A stretch of DNA of 64,000 bases from Aspidiotus rigidus (lineage: Eukaryota > Arthropoda > Insecta > Hemiptera > Diaspididae), in NCBI GenBank assembly GCA_035079385.1, contig JAVHKY010000067.1, positions 1,178,001 through 1,242,000 on the forward strand, in the 5' to 3' direction. Of this stretch, positions 10,666 to 22,200 are shown one piece after another. Numbering within the stretch: position 1 is the stretch's first letter; the number at the start of each line of letters is the position of its first letter. The notes beneath the pieces were generated by a model that worked only from the letters and a program-made list of their open reading frames with translations, searched no databases and was not told the origin of the DNA. The position numbers and the translations under genes were made by a program.

Positions 10666-10735
10666 TTCTCCTTTATATCTGCGGTCTTTGTAATTGGTTT
10701 TTCGTTTACTGTACTCTTTGAGTATTCTGTCATTA

Positions 10736-10747
10736 AAATCATCCTTT
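10736..10747. repeat. PLE target-site duplication, right
   Basis: Perfect copy of the 12-mer at 7240-7251. Confidence 0.8.
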
Positions 10748-11183
10748 CTTGTCTCAGGATTTGTCACCCGCTTTACCGATCACTATTTTATCTCAGTTTC
10801 TCACCTTTTGCAACTACTGCCTTTTAGATAATTTAACAGCTCAACGCATTTTCTCTTTAGCTGTGCTCCATAGCCACCGTTCCTCCAACTCGTACAATGT
10901 ATCCTTTCCAGATCCTCTTCTGCCGCGCGAAGTTGAACTACAAAACAACGATTAGCGAAATGAGACTTCTTTAGCCTCCAGGAGGCAATATCAAAAGTCT
11001 TATTCTCCTGATTTTGGTTTTGCAGATACGTCAATTCAACTTGTACGAAAGCTCTGCCTTATGTAACAACTCTAAATCAATACTCAATTCTCTCAACGAC
11101 CTGTGCTCTATTTTCTTCTTCCCGTTACTTCCGACTGCCTCTACATTTTCCTTGTGAGCTGATACTCAGTTGAGCAATCAAAG
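10748..11183. other. Gene-less flank
   Basis: Nothing supportable was seen between the two PLE insertions. Confidence 0.5.
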
Positions 11184-11948
11184 AGTTCAGAGACATCTAA
11201 CGACGACATACTCAAAAGAGTAAAACAAACGGAGTAATTTAAATAAAGCCACAGAAATACAAATACAAATACACCGGAGCGCTTTCGATTAATAAACCAT
11301 TGTCAACGGGGAAGTGAAAACAAGTGGTAATAAGATGGTCCGCAAATGCCGAATCACCCAATTTCTTCTTTTCCCACGCCTTCCTATGCTCATCTATTCT
11401 AATTTTGAGCTGACGTCGAGTCTCACCTATATATAGACTCCATTACAGTCATTACACTCCATTTTGTAAACCCCGCTTCTTTCGACCAGTGGGATGGGGT
11501 CCTTCAACTTAACGAAAAGACTTTTTACAGTGTTGAGATTGTAATACACTGGGCGGAACCCAAATGGGCGGAGGACACGACCTAACTGGGAAGAGAATTT
11601 TCCCAAAAACGAGAGCCTAATCCAACGTTTTCTACTATTTGACGCCGGATTACGGGGGAGGGAGGTAGTGAAATCAAGGCTTTTCCGAGGCAATTTCCTA
11701 TGGACCATCAAGTCAATATCTAAATTGACCTCATTCACTCTGGCCAAGTGCTTTATAGTCAAAAGCTCCCGTGGAAAAGCGAGCTGACCCAATGGAATAC
11801 TGGTCAACCGGTGGATATAACTATTAAGACCGGCATATTTGTGAGCAATAGGGCAGAAGATCTGCCGTGGACAGTAGTATCGGTCGAGGTGTCTTTTCTA
11901 TATACGTCGAATTCATGGACCCCTTCTATTAATTCTAGTTTAGAGACA
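11184..11948 (-). mobile_element. 5'-truncated PLE with 12-bp TSD
   Basis: The TSD AGTTCAGAGACA (11184-11195) is matched by AGTTTAGAGACA (11937-11948), one mismatch. The element reads on the minus strand from a late RT residue (GVHEFDVYRKDTSTDTTVHG) through the linker to a GIY-YIG start. It keeps the small ACTC/GAGT 3' hairpin (11210-11221). Coding sequence after ADHLI is deleted and joins straight to the 3' UTR motif TTTATTAATCGAAAGCGC. Confidence 0.75.
11310..11936 (-). pseudogene. PLE linker plus broken GIY-YIG
   Basis: On the minus strand: IEGVHEFDVYRKDTSTD; then a frame change into MTSIPLGQLAFPRELLTIKHLARVNEVNLD; VLRPFGFRPVYYNL; and KMECNDCNGVYI followed by a stop. Compared with the other copies, an extra TA dinucleotide in the TATATA run of the GVYIG codons (about 11428) shifts the frame. 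After it, the alternative frame reads GETRRQLKIRIDEHRKAWEKK and then ADHLI. The last third of the nuclease is missing. Inactive. Confidence 0.8.
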
Positions 11949-14900
11949 GTTGTGTTTTCAATATTCCACCTGGCGGTTGTTCTCAAAGGGGTTCTTAGTG
12001 ATACTCATCTAGAGGTGAGGAGCCGACTTCGGAAAAGACAAAAGAGCGGTTCTGCTCCCGGTTTCCGAAGCTAGAAGTCAAAATTGAACTTCAGCTCCCA
12101 AAGTCCAGCTCCGGATTTGAGGTACAGCTAGCTTTTCTGACTTCCAGCTCTCAAAAATGAAGCTCAGAGCGTCGCACAATTTTGTTGATTCTTACTTTCC
12201 TGAACCTTTTTGTTTTTACTTGATCTTTATTCGTCCCAGCAGTTTATTGAGATAGTGAAAGGAAAAATGAAAAATAGAAAACATTATCATTCATAAACCC
12301 TTGTAAGGTAACTAATTGTACACTTGATATCTGTTTAATGGACAATTCAAGTTGGAAAAAATTGTCCATTGATTGAGTCATTCAAGTTCCTCACGATGAA
12401 GAAATTAATTCAAATTGACACTTTACATCATTCATAGAACAAGTACTTACTCGATCACCGAAACAATAGGTATTCAAAAACCAGAGATTTCGTGCCTTAA
12501 TGGAGCAGCGAAATTATCTGCTTCAGATATTTTCTACAAATTTCAAAAGTCAAAAGACGAAGTGGTAGCACGATATAAAGTACAGCAACTCAAACTTAGA
12601 AGCGTAGTCTCTTTTTTTTTTTCAGAGTAAAAACGTAAAGGTAATCTTTAAATAAACGAAGGACACAACGTGTAGAAGATGACAAACGCTATAAGAAGTA
12701 TCTCAAAGTGAAATTCTCTACGAACAAAAGAAGAAAAAAAGGACACGTCGACGAATTTACCTTCTTTATTTTTTTCTTTTTCTTTTGACAGGTATCTTCG
12801 TGTACACGCTAGATTTACTCGCGAAAACGTGAATTGGCGTAAGAGAGGGAGAAAAAATCCTCAGCAAGACAAATACCCATAATCACTGAGGTTGTTTGTA
12901 CAGGAGGTTATAAAATTTTTTAAAACGTTTTTCTTGTCTCGAGTTCACGTACAAAAGAATTACTGTACATTTTTTCGAATAAGATTTGGCAAGGTCAGAT
13001 TTTTTGTCTACTCTTCCTTCGAGACTATAGTAGAATATAAACGTGATATGACTAGGATGATGATGGTCGTGTGCTTTTTGGAAAAACGACGTAATTTTTC
13101 TTGCGAACAAAATAAGCGGGGAAAAGCGAAGAGTTGAGGGAAAACTACGCAATAACGTGTGTACTCCCACACTTCAGGTGGACACAACTGAATTTCAAGA
13201 ATAAAAATACTTTTTTGGATTTATGAGGTCTTTGAGAAAGAGGTGTCGTGAGTTTGAGATTTCTTTCTTTGCCCACAGGTATGTGATTGAAGACAAAGAG
13301 TCCTAAAATTTGGAAGACTTCCCCCCAAAATTCCTTTCAATCTCGAGCGTTTTTCGTGTTAATATTTGAGCCCTTGAGGATTTTGAAGTCTTGAGCTTTG
13401 AGGTCGACCAAGACTTGGCTCAGACTTCTTCGAATGAGACTATCGGTCTGAATATAATTTCTTCTTTGTGGAATTTTTCTTTTTTCTACTGTTCGAGAAG
13501 GATAGAATGAGCAAGCAGTAACTCTGAAAAACTGAAAAAGTGTATTATCGAACATTCGAGAGTGAGATGAAATGGTTACTACGAGTAGTAAGACGAGTGA
13601 TCTTAGTGGATTACTTCGATAACTTTTAATGTCACACGAGCAGTCTTACAAGCAGTTTGTGCATTCAAAATTTTGTCAAATTTTAGATTTATAACATCCA
13701 GTCAAAGTATGAGAGCACGCTTGAGGCTAAATATTACATTTTTATTATTTGAGAAAGATAAACTGTACATTTTGTTTAAAAGCACTTCCGGCGTCGTCTG
13801 GAAAAGACTGTATAAAAAGAAATTATTCTTCTTTTCGATACATATTGAGATCGTCTCGTCTCGTACTTTTACGAGACTAAAAATTTCATTTAACCCAAAG
13901 CAGATGGAGACGATACAATATCGAATATTCTTCGCCGAGTATTGGATCGTAATCTTTAAACAACTTATGCCTTTCATTTCTTTTTTCTTTTTTCATTTTC
14001 TCAACTCATTGAGTTTTTGATCTAGGCACCGTACGAACCACACAATTTTTCACTCGAGGCTATCCTTCCACGAGAACGAAAAATATTTTGTTTCAGAATT
14101 TTTAACGCATGATTTCAGACACTCGCTGCTTGGGAGTAACGCGCGAAGAAGAAAATTCGGTTGATAATCAACTAGCGCCACCGTGCGGAAATGATTAAAA
14201 ACGAAAAAGGAACAATGCAGTTTTCATTTATCTTTTATGTTTCATTGTTTCGACTATGTTTGGAGTTTTCCCCAATGAATGAGGAAACAAAAAAAGAGAC
14301 TAAAAAAGAAGAGAGAAATGAAAGAGCGGGGTAGGTACCACCACGCGAAAATGAAGAGGTGCCGAAAATTGAAGAGAGAAATCCAGCGAGAAAAAAGAAA
14401 GAAAACGAAACAAACAAATCGAATAAATCCGAGTCGACTAATCCGTAACGAACAATTAATTTTCATTTTTACTCATTCACGAGCGCGCTCTTGTAAAGGT
14501 AATTTGCGGTCTTGTGGATAATATAACTGGGCGCGCTTTTCTTTGGCTGCATGCTGTAGCACTCGCCCTTATTTTTTCCATTCTCACACTCCGAATATCG
14601 GTTTGTGTATAGTGCTTTTTGCCCTGCTCTTGCTGGCTGTTGAAGCATGCCGCGGTAAAAAGCTCACAGTAGACCGTATACTCGTTTTCATTGACGATCT
14701 AACTTTATTATCGGCGCCATATGCGTCGAACGTGAAGCAAAGGAAATAATTAATGAATCGGAAATTAAAATTCGTTACTCCGGCGACCTTCACGTCGCCT
14801 CTCAGATTCCACCGCGAGCACCAGCTCGATTTCATAAAGTGTAAAATTACGCGATATTTAGCGCGTTAACAAATTAAGTTTTAAACCCTGTGTATAGTAA

Positions 14901-15454
14901 GAAAATGTTATGGTATATCGATTTTATCGGTTTATTCGGGAGAATTTTCGCGAAATTATTGTATGCCACGAAATTAATTGCCACGATGCTCAAAGTAATC
15001 TGGGAACATCGAGTATTCCACTTTTTTGTATAATAATTATACTGGACGTGGATTGGGAAAAACTATATTCCGAACATTCCGTGCTCATCCAGAAAGCTTA
15101 AGAAATAGTACTCGATTAGCTGGGAATTTTTTTTTTCTTTTCTTTCATTAACGAGCTGTACAATAACTGAGATGATGAGTACAACAATTAAACTTAGTTT
15201 AGTATTCTGATTGCTGTGATGAAGTCAGTTAATCTATGAGGTATTGGAGAACGAGAGTAATATTGCCGAAGTCATTTTCTAAGGCTGTGATGTGTGAAAA
15301 GAGCATGTCCATGGAGGTTCGAATGGAAAGGAGATGTGGTTGACTGAGAGATAGTGATTGTGACTGGGGCAGGGGTACGTACGGGGGATGGTGTGTCAAG
15401 AATGAGTGATGCGTTTTCAAAGTCAAGAGAGAATGACTTCTTCGCGTCGGACGT
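11949..15454. other. Gene-less AT-rich stretch
   Basis: No supportable gene. Near 12000-12170 there are several GAAGTCAGCTC/CCAGCTC-type words, possibly an old repeat. The 68-residue frame at 14543-14749 has a hydrophobic run (IGLCIVLFALLLLAVEAC) that could mimic a signal peptide, but nothing else supports it. Confidence 0.45.
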
Positions 15455-15845
15455 CTTCGTCTATTAGAAGTCTAGTTTGAGACTAGAAAATCCTAGTATA
15501 AAGCTAGTGCATAAACTGGTCGGTGTGAACTCGCGGGATGAACTCGCAGATTTTTGAATCACCCACGGAATAACGAGTGAAGGGGGGAGACGCACTCACA
15601 AAATCTCAAATTAGGGGTTAGACAGAGTAAAGACAGACTTGTTTAGGGCTAGTATAAAGGTGCAGCATAAAGCTATACTAGGATCACCTGCTAAATAGTA
15701 TGCGAGGGCGCACGCGGGGTGAACTCGCAAATTTCTAAATCACCCACGGGGTAGAGATTTGCACGAACACGCGTGGTTGAAGGGGGGCCACTCGCAAAAT
15801 TTTAAATTAGGGGTCAGGGCAGAGTAAAGATATGAAACATGTCAA
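15455..15845 (+). repeat. Dispersed repeat family R, copy 2
   Basis: Contains AGTCTAGTTTGAGACTAG, CCTAGTATAAAGCTAGTG, two GTGAACTCGC...AATCACCCACGG blocks and the end ATTAGGGGTCAGGGCAGAG, then TAAAGATATGAAACATGTC. The same order is found at 43.80-44.26 kb. The two internal GTGAACTCGC blocks look like a tandem duplication within the copy. Confidence 0.6.
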
Positions 15846-15977
15846 AATCCCCATCCCCTGGTCATCATCTATTAGGAATACTGAAGAAGTTATAAAAGTC
15901 TGTAAAACTGCTATTTTGTACCGTTTCGGATTTCCATTGTACAAATAACTTTGTGAAAATACAGTTGTTTTTAGAAT

Positions 15978-16030
15978 CTGCATGGGCTTTTCGTTCGATG
16001 GGGTATTATCATCGTCAGTTGTATCGCTAC
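15978..16030 (-). ncRNA. Decayed hammerhead of the split PLE
   Basis: The minus strand reads GCGATACAACTGACGATG then ATAATACCCC, AT-C and GAACGAAAAG. It lines up base by base with the intact ribozyme at 1133-1189 (GCGACACAACTGATGATGGG). An insertion before GAAA and loss of the stem I partner make it non-functional. Confidence 0.45.
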
Positions 16031-16042
16031 TGAAGAACAAGG

Positions 16043-16054
16043 TCTTTAACATTG
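16043..16054. repeat. PLE target-site duplication, left
   Basis: TCTTTAACATTG matches TCTTCAACATTG at 18386-18397 with one mismatch. Both lie in the 3' UTR of the older PLE. Confidence 0.75.
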
Positions 16055-18385
16055 AACGAATACGTGCGAAGATGGTATGGTAAATTTAATATTACGACTA
16101 GATTAAACCTTATGGTCCATTCGAGACTCTCCGGTATGCTCCTCCCCCTTGAGTTTGATTACTTTATGCGGGACGTCAATTTAAAGTGTCGAAAGTTTGA
16201 GGTGAACTTGAAGAAGAAGAAGAATAAAAAGTTATCCTCCCTAATGAAGGTTAATAATGAGGTGGTTGAGGAAGGGGTGAGTGACGGTGTTGTCGTTCAT
16301 AAAATCCACCCTCCCCTCATAAATGATAGTCAGGTAGTGTTTAATAGTGACGAAACTGCCCTCCTTGAGAAAGGTTTGAAATTCAGTTCACCTCCCCTCA
16401 AGGAGGAAACCTTGGCGAATGTTGTTGCGGATCTTGCGGTTAAAATTGGTCCTTGTTTTAATGCCCAGAAAGTTTGTGCCGAATTAGTCCGTAATAACCC
16501 CCTCCCTCGCGTGAGTAATAGATTGGGAGGAGTAATTCAAAGTTTGAAGAGGACGGTGAAAGAGGGAGATTTAATCGTCAATAAGGCTGACAAGGGCAAT
16601 GCTTTTGTGGTGATGGAGAAGTCGGCCTATCCTTCTAAGGTCCATGAAGTCCTCCAGCAGTGTGGTGCTAAAGAGAGTGAGGATTTCAGTTTTCCTAAGC
16701 ACGTTAAAGAAGTTAGGAGTGTCATCAACAGGAGTGAGGCTATTATCAAAACTCCTGCTTTGAAAAAAGCCCTCCTTGTTCCTAACCCCGCACCACCCCT
16801 CCTCTACGGGCTGCTCAAAGTGCATAAGAACAATACCCCGATGCGACCCGTTGTTTCTTTCGTCTCCTCTCCCACCTACCTCCTTGCCAAATTCCCGGAT
16901 CGTTGGTTCAAAAATCGCATTGATTTTGAATCTCCTCATTCGGTCTCGAATTCGGCCTCTCTAACTGACGTTCAGAAGGGTGTAAGTCTTCCCTCGGGAA
17001 CGACCATCTGCTCGTTTGATGTTGTTGGTTTGTTCCCGAATATTCCTAAGGCTGCTACTATCCAGCGTAGGGGTGAGCTACTCGTCAAAGCCAATATTCC
17101 TCACAATGAGCTTCAGGAATTTTTCGATCTTCTGAATATTTGCTGGTCCCCCAACTAAAGTAAATTTGAAGGAAAATTTTTCGAGTTTCCTGATGAAGTA
17201 GGGATTCCTATTGGATCACCTTTCTCTCTCATCTCCGAAATTTTCATGTCTAAGTTTGAACTTGACCTCTTTTCCTCGAACCAGGTGTTACTTAATCATA
17301 TTCACTATTGGCACAGGTACGTTGATGAAGTTCTATGAACCTGGACTGGTACCCCAGATCTCCTTGGAGAGTTTCTGAGGTATCTCAATTCCTGGTACCC
17401 TTCCATCAAATTTACGTTGGAAATAGGGGTATTTTCCATTAACTTTTTGGATTTATCGATCTCTTTAATAGACGGTATCCATAAATTTAGAATTTACAGG
17501 AATGATACTACGACCGATGTTTTACTCCACGGTGGTTCGTTCGGTCCTGTTTCTCACAAGATGGCTGCTTTTTATAGCCTAGTTCACAGACTGACTCGTA
17601 TTCCTTTGAGTCAGTCTGTCTTCAAGAAAGAGTTACTCACAATAAAACACCTGGCCAGAGTGAATAGGGTTGACGTGATGGTCCGGAGGAAAGTTACGAG
17701 GAGCCTTCTTGATTCCACCACCTCCCTCCCCCGAGACACGATCCGTGATCGCCGTTTGCGTTGGATCAGTCTCCCTTTCTTGGGGAAGTTCTCCCTCCCA
17801 TTGGGTCGGGCTCTACGCCCGTTTGGCTTCAGACCCGCGTTTTACAACCCTACCACAGTCAAGAGGTTGTTTGTGAGACTGAAGGACCCCACACCTGTTG
17901 ATGAGAGGAGTGGTGTTTACAAGTTGGAATGTGGGGATTGTGGAGGCTTTTATATTGGCGAGACCAGCCGCCAAATGAAATTTAGAGTAGCTGAGCACCT
18001 GAAGTCTTGGAAGAAGGGACCATTAGGGAAGTCAGCTTTTACTGATCATTTAATAAACAGTGGCCACAGCTTCCGCGAGGGATCCGAAAAGCTCCTCCAT
18101 AAGGAGAATTGTTATCGTAAGCGCATCACCCTCGAGCATATAGAGATAATGCGTCATCTAAACACCGACGGTATCACTGTACTCAACTCGTACATTCCGG
18201 AAGATGGCCTGATCGAACTGGTTTATGATTCACACCGCGATTTCTCGTTTGGACAATCTTTTCTGTTCGTCAGTTGCTTTCATTTCAGGCTTGAAGATGG
18301 TTTATTAACCGAAAGCGCTCGTCGTCTTATATTTTTCTGCGGTTTGCATTTGTTTACTCTCCCTTCGGAGTATTCGTTTTTCGCG
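16055..18385 (+). mobile_element. PLE, longest copy, inserted in another PLE
   Basis: 2331 bp between 12-bp TSDs. It has no inverted arm. The frame is open from the very first base, which suggests the 5' end is truncated, though less than in the other copies. Ends with an HHR-like core (about 18289-18325) and the ACTC/GAGT hairpin (18356-18371). Confidence 0.85.
18289..18325 (+). ncRNA. Hammerhead-like core, degenerate
   Basis: TTGAAGA, an extra T, stem II GGTT-TATT-AACC, GAAA, then GCGCTC. This is the same layout as the other PLE UTRs, with C3 changed to U. Stem I is reduced to GGC/GTC. Confidence 0.45.
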
Positions 18386-18397
18386 TCTTCAACATTG
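18386..18397. repeat. PLE target-site duplication, right
   Basis: TCTTCAACATTG; see 16043-16054. Confidence 0.75.
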
Positions 18398-18422
18398 GTT
18401 GTTATTGTATAACATTGTGATC

Positions 18423-19260
18423 TCACGGGCGACATGAAAGCTGCATTGTGATTGGTTCAATCTTCAAGCTAAAAGCTGCGTTTCTATTGACTAACAGGTT
18501 TTCTGTTATCCTCTTGGTCGGTCCCATTCTTCCTATCTTGTCCAATAACCAAGCTAGGCTAGCTTTACTCCTCTGTGCCTTTGCAATCTCCATCTGTCCC
18601 CAGAGTTTTTTTCTCATCATACGGTTTTCTATAAGTTTTATCTCAAATATTCCTTCACCACTGCATTGCTCTTCATTGCAATGTTTGCTAAACAGTGACT
18701 TCGATGTTTTGGGCTCCTTTTTTCCGGTGTTCAACTTTCTCGCAGCCTCACCGATTTCGCATTTTCCGCAACTGACCTTGTACACTCCACTCGTATCTTT
18801 TCCTATCTGGTCGTTGCTTCTTCTCTTCACCCACATGCACGTCATAACCTTTGAACGCCTTAATCAACTTGTTCGTGTACTTTCCTACACAAGATACTGT
18901 TCCAAGGCACTTTCTCTTTGTGCTGTCATGGGTTTTCTCGTTTGCTTTCATTTTCCCAAGAACTCCCTCAACCACGTCTGTAGAGTAGCCGTTGGCTGCT
19001 GTGATCTCATTTACTATCTTGAATTCTTCTCTCTTGTCTTTGTGTTCCTCAGGACATACTCTGTAGCAGTAGTTCTGAATCAGGTGTTGGTTGGTGTCCT
19101 TTAGGATGTTGGTGTCGCGTTGGTATGCGTTGGCTTCCAGTACGTTTTGTATTCTGACCTCTTATTCCTCAGTATGAGTATCAAGTCCAAACGGTTTACG
19201 ATCTCATTGCCCTTTATTGATGCTTTCATCCATCGCAATCGTCTCCAGAAGGAATACTAG
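18423..19260 (-). pseudogene. Subfamily A PLE coding remnant
   Basis: Minus-strand pieces in three frames match the protein at 3-953: a late RT/YRKPT-like block near 19100-19160 (YWKPTHTNA), VVEGVLGKMKANEKTHDS, GKYTNKLIKAFKGYDVHVG, then GVYKVSCGKCEIGEAARKLN. The nuclease lacks the residues between the second Cys and IGE, so the GIY-YIG core is deleted. Several frameshifts are present. Non-functional. Confidence 0.75.
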
Positions 19261-19265
19261 TCAAT

Positions 19266-22200
19266 TTGTACTTCTCTGGTGATGTACGCTGGTCAACTAT
19301 GAATCGAACTAAAATCAACGTCAATCTGAGTCGAATACTCCTAATTTTTTGTAGATCTGAAATCAAGAGACTGCTCTGTTGCGTCGATTAACAGTTGATT
19401 TTTAATTTTCTAGGAATGTATACTGGCCGATTCCAAACCAATATGAAATTGACGTTGATCCGGGGTTGATGTACAAGCACTCCCTGAAAGCGTTTTGTGG
19501 GTTTGGTGACTTCTCTACTCGCAGATAGAATACGATGTCAATTGTCTCAGTGATATCGTTGAAAAAATGAGGGAAGGTTGCGTATGCCGCGAAGCAATGA
19601 TGCGAAGGTTGAAAGTTTTAACTATTTTAACGAATCGAAATAAGCGTTCACTAGCAGCTATTCAATGCTAGGTCTTTTCAGTAGGTTCAGGGTTAATCTA
19701 TAGTAGGCAGTCTATATTTCATCAATTTTCCCCTCAATTCAGGGGGGGGGGGGCTATATGAATGTTTGAAGTGCCGAACTGTCCGTACCTTCTTTTTTCT
19801 TCGTTGTAGTAATGCGTAGTGGTGATGTTTTGTACTAGAGTCGTATTTTTGACTGGCTGTGGGAGGGATGAGAGCTCCTCACGCTCGTGTTCCTGAGAAA
19901 TCTTTAGACTTGTCACAAATTATGAGTATTTCAAGCTATAGAAGAGAACTCGAGAAAAAATCGACCACCTAGCGATACATAAGTAAAGTACATGAGTCAT
20001 AAGGAAGGAGAGGGGGTTTTGAAAAATTTTGATTTTCACGCTTTGCAGTAATACAGTGCGAGATGGGACAGTTCGAGAAATTTCGACCACTGACCTATCA
20101 TGTAGAAGTATTCGAAAAACTTATGACCTAGTCAATTAAAACGGAAAATCCTTCCTCACTCCTCCTTCCAAATTTGACCATTCGACTTGATTAAAGAAGT
20201 GAGTTGCGGGTGATTTTACTTTTCTGGCGATCGTTCTCTTCTTCTATTTTTCTTTTTTTATTTTCTATGTCTCGACTATGCCGGAAAATTCTTCGCAATG
20301 TATGATAGTAGTTCACTAAAATTTTCGCCGAACGAGAAGTCGGTTTCTATCGCACAATAACTACGGCAGAATATTTTCCTTATTTTTCGAGAACAGCATT
20401 ATTTAACGGATCGAATAACTTAACTCCTAATTTACCAAGAATATTTTCTCCTTCTTTTCCGAGACACTTCAATTCACCGAGTAAATGGAGTTATCTCGTT
20501 AGTGAAATTTCAGTCTGTAACGTAATGCTCTGTATTCATTATCTATAGCGGCTCGAATGACACGTAGACCTTCACCATATATCCCATTTTCCATAGTACA
20601 TTCGGGGACGAATATCAGGTGTACGTAAAGTCTGCAATTTCCGAATAAACGAATTGAACACCGTGAGAGAAAACAAGAGCAAAAACTGAAATTTGAGATT
20701 TTGCCCAGGGCGTAAGCTATTTCGATAACGTTGAAATTTTTTTTTATTGAAAATAAAAATAATTTGAAAGAGTATTTTCTCGCGATAGGAAATGAAATGT
20801 TTGTTCGAGGATCTTCGAAGAATCGTTTAAATCTGTCTAGTCTAAAATTTCAAAGGGAACAAAAATAGTTACGGATCGACACTCAGAAAAGTTGATAAGA
20901 TTACAAAAATCCAGAGCTCATAAGCAATTCTCAACGATAGCTAACGAATTTCACAGGAACTCTAGTCCCTGAAAAATTCAACGCATTCTCCAACTTACTA
21001 AATACTATTTCGCACCTCCCAAACTTCTGGCTAAAAACTTTCTTTTTTTTGTCCCTTTTCTGCGGTACATCGTACACAAACTCCAAACACAGTCGCGAAA
21101 CCGCTCAATGTCGGGCTGCTTTGTATAATTTTCCGAACAGAGAAAATTGGTACAACTGATTTGACACGGTTTAACAAGAATAATATTTTTAAAGCGCAAG
21201 ATATTGAGCTAACGTCGACAGAACGATCATTTGGCTACAGTCAAGGACGGAGAGCGCGGGAAGCGCTAAAGGAGGATGGGAGGTGTACACGCGTACAAAC
21301 AAGGCAACAACGTCAGCTACTCGAAAACAGCTGCAACTAAAATTGCCTACTTTTTACCGTTCTTTGTTTCGTATGTAGTACAGTGGCCCACATTCTTCGA
21401 ACAATGGTAGCAATGCATCGGTGCTTCCTATTCTATCCAAAACGCAGTAGTTCTCCGTCATTTAAAAAGGAAACGAGGACGAAAATATATTATTCAGTAG
21501 ACAGCCGAGTAGAATTAAGAAACTTACGAGTTTCACGGCAAAAACATTTCCAAAAACGGGACAGACGTCCGAATATCTCATTGGTAATGAATCAACGATG
21601 TCACCCTTTCATCAAATACCTGAATCGCACGATTTAGTACATGATTATAATAAGATGAATGCATCGCGACTTATGAGAAGCAACTTTTTCAACAATTCTG
21701 GAATTTTCTGGCACGGATGAGTCGAGAGAAGTGAAATTGGAGAAAACACAACTCTAATAAGTGGGCTCTGTTCGCAGATTACTCGAAACGGTAAAAGAAT
21801 ATAGAGCAAGCCATTATACTGCATTTTCAGAGGTCGATATAAGTCCTCGTTCAGAAAATCAGTGAGAATTGAGTTCGAACTACAGCATCCCATTGGAAAC
21901 GAAGAAGACCTAAAGCACGCCAATTGTGTGTGAAAAGCAATAGATATCCCATGAAATGCCGGGTCAATTTATTGAACCTCTCGACTATGTGCCGCACGCC
22001 GCGTAGAAGATTCGTAGTCCCAGACTCCAGAGCAAAGTTTGCATTTTCAACTTTATTACCTGCGATATTCTTTGTGAACTTTCTGCGAGGGGGCAAAAAA
22101 TACAGTTCGTATTCCAGGTCTTCATACGAATTCTGGAATCATAGGAAAACGGGAGTGGATGTTTTCCAGTAAAGACATAAATATCCACTTAATGACAGAA

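Larger units (their letters stand above)
7252..10735 (-). mobile_element. PLE with inverted 3' copy at its 5' end, split by a TIR element
   Basis: The main copy reads on the minus strand from about 10.1 kb down to about 7.25 kb. A second copy of its GIY-YIG/3' UTR end runs on the plus strand (about 10110-10731), fused to the 5' side of the main copy. The two arms (about 7291-7912 and 10110-10731) are near-identical inverted repeats. A 12-bp perfect TSD flanks the whole. A 39-base extension (7252-7290) lies between the left TSD and the arm; the right arm is almost flush with its TSD. The main copy is interrupted at its DL-V/I-K-IGP codons by the TIR element at about 9290-9933. Short extra tails and inverted or direct terminal copies are known for Penelope elements. 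Confidence 0.8.
16055..18412 (+). pseudogene. PLE RT plus GIY-YIG polyprotein, two in-frame stops
   Basis: One frame covers about 780 codons with no frameshift. It begins in a basic N-terminal region (KKKKNKK near residue 57), then ETLANVVADLAVKIGP, NKADKGNAFVV, LLYGLLKVHK, CSFDVVGLFPNIPK (motif A), EEVGIPIGSP-like motif B (one residue short) and the motif C position. There the text is YVDE instead of YVDD (17318-17329), removing a catalytic aspartate. Stops are TAA at 17156-17158 and TGA at 17336-17338. The nuclease GVYKLECGDCGGFYIGETSRQ is intact. No ATG opens the frame at its left edge; the first internal Met candidate is near 16112. The frame runs past the element end to 18412. The enzyme is clearly dead, but it is the best template for the full protein length here. 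Confidence 0.88.
15846..19265 (-). mobile_element. Older PLE (subfamily A) split by a younger PLE
   Basis: The minus-strand pieces 18386-19265 (end of RT, linker, GIY-YIG, UTR) and about 15846-16054 (rest of the UTR) align in order with the element at the window start. The first piece carries AATAGAAACGCAGC and ATCACAATGTTATAC. The second carries GACCTTGTTCTTCAGTAGCGA and a decayed hammerhead. The gap between them is exactly the PLE at 16055-18385. Confidence 0.7.

Noticed and set aside
14543..14749. Small frame with a signal-peptide-like hydrophobic run
   Set aside because: Only 68 residues, no relatives recognised, surrounding sequence non-coding; kept only as a note.
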